Part shown: one piece after another, positions 1-5,097 of the stretch
Position numbering within the stretch: the stretch's first letter is position 1
How the letters are laid out: each line of letters opens with the position of its first letter
Source: an uncultured bacterium
GTDB taxonomy: Bacteria; Hydrogenedentota; Hydrogenedentia; Hydrogenedentales; SLHB01
Reading direction: 5' to 3'
Assembly (NCBI GenBank): GCA_937928585.1
Contig: CALEZK010000548.1
Coordinates: forward strand, 1 to 5,097
DNA: 5,097 nt
The notes under the pieces: generated by a model
What the model was told of the DNA's origin: nothing
Seen by the model: the letters and a program-made list of their open reading frames with translations, nothing else
The model's database searches: none
Position numbers and translations under genes: made by a program

Positions 1-821
1 ATGTGAATGACACCTCGTCCACCGCGTTCAACATTGAGGACACCGTCTCGATCGAAGAATACAGCCGGTCGCTTCTGGCTCCAGTGTAGTGATTCCATAA
101 ACCCTGACGCGATATCTCGTTCCACCAAGGCGAGACGCTCTGCCGTCCCAACGTCGCGTAAATATTCTGGCGTGTTATACGCGCGCAGCCTTTCTCCGAC
201 GGCAAGCATGTGAGGAAGAACGTCGTTATTCAGGTCCTGTTTTTTTTCGTTCTCAACAAAAGCGGTCACGCGTGGCGATAGGCAATAGATCGATCCAAAT
301 ACAAGGTTGCGATAGTAGCCGGGAGGGCGCGTGCCCCTGGGCATAATCGCGGTGATGCAATCGTGTTCGTCTACTGCGATTAAATCTGAATCGTGTGGGT
401 GGTCATTGGGATGAACGACGACCGTAGCGGCAGCCAGCGAGCCAATGTGGACCGCCTGCAACCGGTCCAGATCCATGTGAACAGCAATATCCCCGCAAAG
501 AAAGTAGTAGTGTTCATTGCCCAGCAACGCTCTCGCCGCGGCGAGACCTCCTGCCGTTCCCAGAGGCTGAGACTCGACAAGCACATCCAATCTCAGTTTG
601 AGACGTTCGGCCTCGGTCTCCACACTGTTTCGTAGCGCGTCGGCCAGATGACCGGCCAATACGATGACATGCTCTACCTTGTACTCCGCCAGCAGTTGCA
701 TCTGGCGAAAAATCACGGGTTCTCCCGCTATGGGTAGAAGCGCTTTGGGGAGGGCATCCCCGGTCACCGCGCGAATTCGCGTTCCCAGGCCACCTGCCGC
801 GATTACTGCTTTGCTGATCAT
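1..821 (-). CDS. Nucleotidyltransferase / HAD-IIIA phosphatase fusion (HddC-GmhB-like), 3' end cut by the window
   Basis: The frame is open from ATG at 821 to the left edge (273 codons seen, no stop), so the C-terminus is missing. Residues 1 to about 240 form a sugar-phosphate nucleotidyltransferase. The N-terminal nucleotide-binding signature is GGLGTR (10-15) followed by PK at 25-26 and a further proline at about 29. LGTAGG lies at about 87-92, and CGD with Asp111 plus MDLD near 116-119 supply the usual metal and nucleotide ligands. From about 252 a HAD phosphatase begins: FFDRDGVLN at 255-263 carries the DxD pair Asp257 (nucleophile) and Asp259, as in GmhB. By family knowledge, GmhB removes the 7-phosphate of heptose 1,7-bisphosphate and HddC then makes GDP-D-glycero-D-manno-heptose, so the two halves could catalyse consecutive steps. 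Heptose specificity is inferred; another sugar phosphate is possible. The start is the only in-frame ATG after an upstream stop at 846-848. A GAAGG ribosome binding site lies 7 bases before it. The product is probably cytoplasmic, with no signal peptide. Confidence 0.92.
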   Translation of the reverse strand, partial: MISKAVIAAGGLGTRIRAVTGDALPKALLPIAGEPVIFRQMQLLAEYKVEHVIVLAGHLADALRNSVETEAERLKLRLDVLVESQPLGTAGGLAAARALLGNEHYYFLCGDIAVHMDLDRLQAVHIGSLAAATVVVHPNDHPHDSDLIAVDEHDCITAIMPRGTRPPGYYRNLVFGSIYCLSPRVTAFVENEKKQDLNNDVLPHMLAVGERLRAYNTPEYLRDVGTAERLALVERDIASGFMESLHWSQKRPAVFFDRDGVLNVERGGRGVIH

Positions 822-908
822 GCCCCTGCCTTCTATAGCGAACCATCACACGCACATCGACGCGAACCGCAAGACTACTGTACAAACCCAAGCTTCCGCA
901 AGAGCACG

Positions 909-937
909 TTGCACGGCGCACCGCGATAGCATAGACT
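909..937 (+). promoter_or_regulatory. Possible sigma70-type promoter for rfbC
   Basis: TTGCAC (909-914, three of six matches to TTGACA) is followed after 17 bases by TAGACT (932-937, four of six matches to TATAAT). Transcription would start near 944 and leave a short leader before the rfbC ribosome binding site. Position and spacing are good, but the -35 match is weak and the host's sigma-factor consensus is unknown. Confidence 0.27.
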
Positions 938-969
938 CTTGCCTTTCTCGCGGTAGAGCAACACGCTTT

Positions 970-976
970 GGAGAGG
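970..976 (+). promoter_or_regulatory. Ribosome binding site GGAGAGG that bears on the rfbC start
   Basis: GGAGAGG sits directly before two consecutive ATG codons at 978 and 981. Its end lies only one base from the first ATG and four from the second. Measured from the GGAG core (970-973), the gaps are 4 and 7 bases. The second ATG is therefore better placed for initiation, which would shorten RfbC by one residue. Both starts keep the same frame. Confidence 0.6.
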
Positions 977-977
977 T

Positions 978-1538
978 ATGATGCCGGTCAAAGTAATTCC
1001 GACCGAAATTCCTGACGTTTTGGTGATAGAGTCGCCCGTGTTTCGCGACGAACGTGGATATTTCACCGAAGTTTTCTCCTCGGAAGGGTGGGCCGCTCTC
1101 GGTCTTCCTACGACTTTCGTGCAGGACAATCTCAGCAAGTCGGTGAAAGGCACACTGCGCGGTCTGCATTACCAAATTGAACCCCACGCCCAGGGGAAAC
1201 TCGTGCATGCACTCTCTGGTACGGTCTACGATGTGGCGGTCGACCTGAGAAAGGGCTCCTCAACATTTGGCAAGTGGGTGGGGCGTCTGTTGAGCGGGGG
1301 CTCCGGACTCGCAATGTGGATACCCGCTGGTTTCGCGCACGGCTTTGTCGCGCTCGAAGATGACTCGATGCTCTTCTACAAATGCTCCTCCCCTTGGGTG
1401 CGCTCCGCGGAGCGTTCCTTGGCCTATGATGACCCGGAATTGAAGATTGGGTGGCCCGTAGTCCCTACCATCGTTTCACCCAAAGATGCTGATGCCCCGA
1501 GGCTTTCAACAGCCGAGTTTAATTTCTCGTATCCATAG
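978..1538 (+). CDS. rfbC: dTDP-4-dehydrorhamnose 3,5-epimerase (RfbC/RmlC)
   Basis: This complete gene encodes 186 residues, the normal length for RmlC cupin epimerases. The enzyme converts dTDP-4-dehydro-6-deoxy-D-glucose to dTDP-4-dehydro-L-rhamnose, the third step of dTDP-L-rhamnose synthesis, in the cytoplasm. Visible family motifs in order are FRDERGYFTEVF (22-33), QDNLS (49-53), GTLRGLHYQ with catalytic His64 (58-66), GKLVHALSGTVYDVAVDLR (73-91), WIPAGFAHGF (114-123), the active-site Tyr134 in FYKC, DDPELKIGWP (151-160), and SPKDADAP with Asp170 (167-174). His64 and Asp170 match the His-Asp dyad of characterised RmlC, and Tyr134 matches the acid tyrosine. After FYKC, the usual Thr-Asp-Tyr-Tyr stretch reads Ser-Ser-Pro-Trp (137-140), a mild departure. 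No rmlA, rmlB or rmlD is visible, so the rest of the pathway must be encoded elsewhere. The TAG stop lies 10 bases from the end of the convergent sulfotransferase gene. The start is ATG 978 or, by ribosome-binding-site spacing, 981. Confidence 0.96.
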   Translation: MMPVKVIPTEIPDVLVIESPVFRDERGYFTEVFSSEGWAALGLPTTFVQDNLSKSVKGTLRGLHYQIEPHAQGKLVHALSGTVYDVAVDLRKGSSTFGKWVGRLLSGGSGLAMWIPAGFAHGFVALEDDSMLFYKCSSPWVRSAERSLAYDDPELKIGWPVVPTIVSPKDADAPRLSTAEFNFSYP

Positions 1539-1548
1539 GGTTACAGGC

Positions 1549-2562
1549 TCAGTCGCGCAACAACACGTCGCATGTCAATTGGACTTTCTTCAGTACCTTT
1601 CTGAACGGACCTTGCTTCTGTGCTTGCGCGCGCAATTTGACGATGAGCTTCCGCTGAAGGCGATACCGATCCATGGGTGGGCGTTTGACCTTCGCCGGCG
1701 CTCCACCGCGTTCCTCGAAAGGTTTCCAAATCGAATCCGGCGCATATCCACACGTTTGCAGATCATCCGGGGAAAGCTGCGCGATAATATCGCGCATTAG
1801 TTTTTCTTTTTGTGGATCTGCGGCAAGGTCCTCAATCCATTTATGTAACGACGCCGTCGATGGGCGTGAGTGCTGCTTCACGCCAATAGGATCGCCCAAC
1901 CCTTTTTCCGTGCGGTTCGATGCGTTCTCGCCATAATTGATGGTATTGGCTTCAAACGGAACGCCGATATAGGCGTACATCCGCTCCATATGCGATTCCG
2001 GATCGGTAACCAGGTCTTCGTACCGAATATGGAAAAACGGCACCGCTGTTTGCCTCAGAAAGGACGCCATGGCCGGCACATAGCGATTCAGAATCGGGTT
2101 GTAGTTTTGTGCGGTCTGGAAGTCGCCATCAAAAAATGAATTCGCGTACGAGGCGAAAGTGGCGAGTGGATGGCGAGTCAGCAAGATATACTTCGCATCA
2201 GGGAACACTTTCGCCATAAACGGAAGGATCAGCCCGTAAGCCGGTGTCTTGTCAAGACACACAGTTTTACCGCTGCCTTCCATGAATCGCCCGTAAAGTG
2301 TGTCGCAATAGGCCCGGCATGCCGCCCAGTAATCTTGTTCCTTATTCGGAAGAGATTCGATGAAGAGTTTCTGTGACTGCGCCGCAAGCACGTGGTCGTA
2401 AGGAGCTTTGTCCACTTTAGCCCAGGGCCCCAAATGCGCGAGCGGCGTCAAGAGGTGCGGCTCTGGTCCTCCCTTGATCATGGAATGCGATTCCAGCATT
2501 CGCTCCAGCATGGTGCTGCCCGATCGCGGCGAACTTACCACAAACAACATCTGTACAGACAT
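1549..2562 (-). CDS. PAPS-dependent sulfotransferase family protein
   Basis: This complete 337-residue protein transfers a sulfo group from PAPS to an unknown acceptor, such as a glycan, lipid or protein tyrosine. The 5'-phosphosulfate loop is SSPRSGSTMLERML (10-23), right after the first beta strand. DKTPAY follows at 104-109. The 3'-phosphate-binding region is TRHPLATFASYANSFF (129-144), with Arg130 and Ser138 as likely PAPS ligands. RYEDLVTDP lies at 180-188 and a KWxxDL motif at 241-246. The set resembles the Sulfotransfer_3/Sulfotransfer_1 families. There is no signal peptide or membrane segment, so it is probably cytoplasmic, where PAPS is made. The last 45 or so residues are rich in Lys and Arg and lie beyond the usual fold; they may bind membrane or an anionic substrate. 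GGAAGGG (2569-2575 on this strand) lies 6 bases before the ATG and supports the start. The gene converges on rfbC and diverges from the sulfatase-fold fusion. The acceptor cannot be read from sequence. Confidence 0.93.
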   Translation of the reverse strand: MSVQMLFVVSSPRSGSTMLERMLESHSMIKGGPEPHLLTPLAHLGPWAKVDKAPYDHVLAAQSQKLFIESLPNKEQDYWAACRAYCDTLYGRFMEGSGKTVCLDKTPAYGLILPFMAKVFPDAKYILLTRHPLATFASYANSFFDGDFQTAQNYNPILNRYVPAMASFLRQTAVPFFHIRYEDLVTDPESHMERMYAYIGVPFEANTINYGENASNRTEKGLGDPIGVKQHSRPSTASLHKWIEDLAADPQKEKLMRDIIAQLSPDDLQTCGYAPDSIWKPFEERGGAPAKVKRPPMDRYRLQRKLIVKLRAQAQKQGPFRKVLKKVQLTCDVLLRD

Positions 2563-2753
2563 TTCTGTCCCTTCCGCATAGCAAGTGAGATTTACCCAAC
2601 TCTAATGATTGTGCCACGTTTTTTTCAAGCGATTCCTGTAATTTCGAGGCATTTTTTGCCAGGCCTTTGTCATGCATGCTAAACTCCCTCGTTGTTCCGC
2701 TGGGCGTCGGGCAACGGGTGTGGAAGGCATTAGTAAGGGACGTCTCCAGCAGC
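2563..2753. promoter_or_regulatory. Divergent intergenic region between the sulfotransferase and the membrane fusion gene
   Basis: This stretch separates the two start codons. Its first part (to about 2690) is clearly richer in A and T than the flanking genes and contains T-runs at 2619-2625 and 2652-2657, as expected of a promoter region. A good rightward promoter candidate is listed separately. No convincing leftward promoter was found: TTGAAA on the minus strand has no good -10 at 16-18 bases. A short inverted repeat (GGCA/TGCC-type, about 2648-2660) overlaps the rightward -35 but is too small to name as an operator. The plus frame is open back to 2589, with an alternative ATG at 2676. Confidence 0.5.
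2656..2685 (+). promoter_or_regulatory. Candidate extended -10 promoter for the membrane fusion gene
   Basis: TTGCCA (2656-2661) matches five of six bases of the sigma70 -35 box. After 18 bases, TAAACT (2680-2685) matches four of six -10 bases and is preceded by TGC (2677-2679), the extended -10 element. Transcription would begin near 2692, downstream of the alternative ATG at 2676 and about 60 bases before ATG 2754. If real, it favours 2754 as the start. The host's sigma consensus is unknown. Confidence 0.38.
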
Positions 2754-5097
2754 ATGGCAAAGAAAATTATCCTGTTCGTAGTCAAGATCGCTATTGCCGG
2801 CGGCTTGCTCGCATTGTTGTTTTATCCCCAACTCTTTGGACTGCCCGCAGACAAATTCCAGCGCGTGACCCCAGGCCACATGCTCGAGGAAATTCGGCAG
2901 GCAGGTGCATCCAGCCTGATCTTTTGGCTTGTGGCCGCGGTGCTCGTGCGTATCACAGGCATGCTTTGCGGAGTGCTTCGCTGGCGAATCCTGCTGCGCG
3001 GTCAAGGCCTCAGCATGCCCTTCTGGTATATGGTCGGAAGTTGGTTCATTGGCCGCACCTTCGGCATCTTCCTGCCAGGCACTCTCGGCCTGGACGGTTA
3101 CAGGCTCTACGACTCATCGATGTACACCGGCGAAGTGATCAAATGCACCACCGTCATCGCGATTGAGAAACTCATCGGTTTCATCGCGTTGACCTTTCTT
3201 GTGTTTGTAACTTTCCCGTTCGGTTTTAAATTGTTGAGCTTCAGCTTGCCCATGCTCGCGGTGACGCTGCTCGTCCTCGGGGCTTTTGTGACGGTTTCGT
3301 TCATCACCCTTCTGAATCCCCGCGTTATCCAGGTGTTGGTGATGGCCCTTCCGACTCCCGGTTTCATTCGCGCAAAAGTAAACAAGCTCGGTGCCTCAAT
3401 CACCGCGTACAGTGGCAAGCGATCCGATCTGCTGTTGGCTGTCTTCTACGGATTCATCGTTCACGCGGCAACGGCCTTGATGTATTTCTGCACCATGATG
3501 GCCATCCGCACGGAGAACACCAATATCTTCGACGTGCTCTTCGCGAGTCCCTTGGTCATCTATTCAACAGTGCTGGCGCCAACAATCGGCGGCATCGGCG
3601 CGCGTGAAATTGTCGGTGTAGCCCTTCTCGGCGGACAGTCTGGTGCTGCGGCTGCACTCACATTCTTTCACCTCGGCTGGTGGGTCGGCGACGTCACCCC
3701 CTATTTAATTGGCCTCCCGATCCTGGCATTTCGCTCCCGTCCGAAGGCCGCCGAGGTTCAGGCAAAATTGGCCGAACTGCGCAAAGGCGCTGGCGATGAA
3801 CCTGATTTAATGCAGTTGTCGCACGAAGAGATCGCCGATTACCGTGGAAAGATTGCCAGCTACGGGGTCGCTGGGGTATCCGCCGGGCTAATCGCTGGCG
3901 CACTCGCAGGATTGACAGAGGCGGGTTGGCTCGTAAGCCAGGCTGGAGGCCTGAAAGAGGCGGTCGCGTTCTGGTGGGGTCCCTTGGTCTATGGGCTTTG
4001 TTTTGTAGGCGTCGGGTTGGGCATTGCGGGAGCGCTCGTGTTTCTCGCGCTCCTTCGCGATCGCTTTATGAGCGCGAAAGCAGTTTTTGGCGTGTCGTTA
4101 GGCGCGTCGCTAGCCGCGGCCGTGTTGATAATAGGCCGTTTTCGCTACTTCCAAGACGTCCGCGGCGAGCAGGCGCTTTCGATGGCGGAGAACCTCACAG
4201 TGCTGGCCACAGCCGGCGGCCTGTTTGTACTTGCCACCATTATCGGTTGGTTGGCGCTATCGATCGTCAAAGGCTCGCTAAAGTCCGGTGTAATCGGAGG
4301 TGCCTTCGCATACATTGCCCTGGTAGTGATCGGAGTGTTCTTGTCGTTTATTCGCGTACCGGACGCTAAAGCTCTCGAGTTCGCGCCTGCGACCGTGACC
4401 AATGCGCCAAACATAATTCTCATAGCCGTCGACACTTTGCGTGCCGACTATCTAAAGGTCTATGACCCATCCGCGAAGGCTGTAACTCCTGCAATCGACG
4501 CGCTAAGGGCCGATTCAATTCTGTATCAAGACTGTATCGCGCAGTCTTCATGGACCAAGGCCTCTTTCGCCACAATTTTCTCGGGACAGTATCCCGAAAC
4601 ACATACCGCGATGATGAAGAGCTCTGTCCTGCCGGAAGCGGTCGTTACCTTCCCAGAATTACTGAACGAGTCCGGATACTACACAAAAGGCTTCTGCAAC
4701 AACCCCAATATAGCGGCCACGTACAATTATGATCAGGGATTTGTCGACTACGAGTATCTGAGCCCTCGCTATCTCTTTGGCGCAGCGCAGTCTGCCGAGA
4801 AAATGGCGTTGTACAAAGTGCTGAGACAAGTGTACGCAAAAGTCATGGGACGGGTGATGAAGAACCATATCAACGTCCAGGACTTCTATCAGCCTGCGAA
4901 TGTAGTCACCCAAAAAGGGCTCGATTGGCTTGATGCTCCGGACCGCCCCACCAATTCGCCGTTCTTCCTGTTTCTGCATTACATGGACCCTCACGATCCC
5001 TATATGGATCATGAAAATCCCGGTGTGGGATACGCGCGTGTCAGACTCGGCACCAAAATCGACCCGGTGGAGTGGAAAGAAAAGTTGCAGAATGCAT
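2754..5097 (+). CDS. UPF0104 flippase-like membrane domain fused to a sulfatase-superfamily domain, 3' end cut by the window
   Basis: One frame runs from ATG 2754 to the right edge with no stop (781 codons). Residues 1-330 resemble UPF0104/LPG_synthase_TM proteins: about eight hydrophobic segments with LRWRILL (75-81), FLPGTLGLDGYRLY (106-119), IEKLIGF (137-143) and PTIGGIGARE (276-285). A charged linker (about 328-366) leads to a second block of about five segments (roughly 369-390, 404-433, 443-461, 482-505, 512-533). From about 550 an alkaline-phosphatase/sulfatase-superfamily domain begins: NIILIAVDTLRADYL (553-567, metal ligand Asp560), SSWTKAS (598-604), SGQYPETH (610-617) and HYMDPHDPY (742-750). 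Thr601 occupies the nucleophile position in place of formylglycine-forming Cys/Ser. An even number of segments before the linker and an odd number after it would place the catalytic domain outside the inner membrane. Its substrate may be a lipid-linked glycan or phospholipid (inference). Start: the N-terminus MAKKII fits UPF0104 proteins, but the best ribosome binding site, AAGGGA (2735-2740), is 13 bases away. ATG 2676 would add 26 residues. The C-terminal metal ligands lie beyond the window. Confidence 0.9.
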   Translation, partial: MAKKIILFVVKIAIAGGLLALLFYPQLFGLPADKFQRVTPGHMLEEIRQAGASSLIFWLVAAVLVRITGMLCGVLRWRILLRGQGLSMPFWYMVGSWFIGRTFGIFLPGTLGLDGYRLYDSSMYTGEVIKCTTVIAIEKLIGFIALTFLVFVTFPFGFKLLSFSLPMLAVTLLVLGAFVTVSFITLLNPRVIQVLVMALPTPGFIRAKVNKLGASITAYSGKRSDLLLAVFYGFIVHAATALMYFCTMMAIRTENTNIFDVLFASPLVIYSTVLAPTIGGIGAREIVGVALLGGQSGAAAALTFFHLGWWVGDVTPYLIGLPILAFRSRPKAAEVQAKLAELRKGAGDEPDLMQLSHEEIADYRGKIASYGVAGVSAGLIAGALAGLTEAGWLVSQAGGLKEAVAFWWGPLVYGLCFVGVGLGIAGALVFLALLRDRFMSAKAVFGVSLGASLAAAVLIIGRFRYFQDVRGEQALSMAENLTVLATAGGLFVLATIIGWLALSIVKGSLKSGVIGGAFAYIALVVIGVFLSFIRVPDAKALEFAPATVTNAPNIILIAVDTLRADYLKVYDPSAKAVTPAIDALRADSILYQDCIAQSSWTKASFATIFSGQYPETHTAMMKSSVLPEAVVTFPELLNESGYYTKGFCNNPNIAATYNYDQGFVDYEYLSPRYLFGAAQSAEKMALYKVLRQVYAKVMGRVMKNHINVQDFYQPANVVTQKGLDWLDAPDRPTNSPFFLFLHYMDPHDPYMDHENPGVGYARVRLGTKIDPVEWKEKLQNA

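Larger units (their letters stand above)
822..977. promoter_or_regulatory. Divergent intergenic region between the nucleotidyltransferase fusion and rfbC
   Basis: These 156 bases separate two genes transcribed away from each other, so both promoters should lie here or in the gene starts. A possible rightward promoter is listed separately. Leftward, the best -10-like string (TATAGA read on the minus strand, 832-837) sits too close to the ATG at 821 to be convincing. A 7-base direct repeat, GCGAACC, occurs at 838-844 and 862-868, but it is too short to call an operator. No riboswitch-like structure or small gene was recognised. Confidence 0.5.

Noticed and set aside
838..868. Direct repeat GCGAACC, two copies 24 bases apart
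   Set aside because: Seven bases repeated once in this GC-rich stretch is expected by chance, and there is no symmetry typical of an operator.
514..921. Open frame of 135 codons on the minus strand
   Set aside because: It overlaps the nucleotidyltransferase in another frame, has low-complexity Arg/Ser/Gly composition and matches no family motif. It is a shadow of the real gene.
846..1208. Open frame of 120 codons on the minus strand, opposite the rfbC start and upstream region
   Set aside because: It is antisense to well-conserved RfbC motifs and has no family features of its own.
1501..1529. Possible terminator hairpins at the end of rfbC (GGCT/AGCC, and CGAG/CTCG around an AT loop)
   Set aside because: The stems are only 4 base pairs and lie inside the coding sequence, with no proper T-run. 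Too weak to call.
1539..1550. 12-base string GGTTACAGGCTC, repeated at 3096-3107
   Set aside because: One or so such 12-base matches is expected by chance in 5 kb, and the second copy lies inside conserved coding sequence (Asp-Gly-Tyr-Arg-Leu). It is not an attachment site or a mobile-element repeat.
2599..2618. Sigma54-like string TGGCAC on the minus strand upstream of the sulfotransferase
   Set aside because: The -24 half matches, but the -12 half reads TTAG instead of TTGC, so the essential GC is missing.
2672..3166. Open frame of 164 codons on the plus strand
   Set aside because: It is an Arg/His/Ala-rich out-of-frame reading of the UPF0104 domain, which has clear motifs in the other frame.
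3926..4369. Open frame of 147 codons on the plus strand
   Set aside because: It is an Arg-rich shadow of the second membrane block of the fusion gene and shows no recognisable motif.

Overview
The window looks like part of a bacterial cell-envelope or surface-polysaccharide locus. It is moderately GC-rich by eye (not counted). It holds four protein-coding genes on alternating strands (-,+,-,+), and both outer genes are cut by the window edges. A heptose-type sugar-nucleotide enzyme, a dTDP-rhamnose enzyme, a sulfotransferase and a large membrane protein with a sulfatase-fold domain fit a Gram-negative, polysaccharide-rich bacterium. Lineages rich in sulfatase-fold proteins (Planctomycetota, Verrucomicrobiota, Lentisphaerota, Hydrogenedentota, some Deltaproteobacteria) are possible hosts, but nothing here fixes the phylum.

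Layout. (1) Positions 1-821, minus strand: a nucleotidyltransferase followed by the start of a HAD-IIIA phosphatase, an HddC-GmhB-like fusion that runs off the left edge. (2) Positions 822-977: a divergent intergenic region with a possible promoter for the next gene. (3) Positions 978-1538, plus strand: RfbC/RmlC, dTDP-4-dehydrorhamnose 3,5-epimerase, complete. (4) A convergent gap of 10 bases. (5) Positions 1549-2562, minus strand: a complete PAPS-dependent sulfotransferase. (6) Positions 2563-2753: a second divergent intergenic region with a plausible extended -10 promoter reading rightward. (7) Positions 2754-5097, plus strand: one uninterrupted reading frame of at least 781 codons. It joins a UPF0104/LPG_synthase_TM (flippase-like) membrane domain, a second block of about five membrane segments, and an alkaline-phosphatase/sulfatase-superfamily catalytic domain that runs off the right edge.

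How they may work together (inference). Two genes make or finish activated sugars: heptose activation and dTDP-L-rhamnose. The sulfotransferase could sulfate a glycan, lipid or protein in the cytoplasm. The large membrane protein probably acts on the outer face of the inner membrane. Its sulfatase-fold domain has threonine where true sulfatases have the formylglycine-forming Cys/Ser. It may therefore be a phosphotransferase or phosphodiesterase (as in LtaS, EptA and NPP enzymes) rather than a sulfate-ester hydrolase. The fusion and its altered active site are the most interesting content here. No RNA genes, CRISPR arrays, insertion sequences or convincing terminators were seen.
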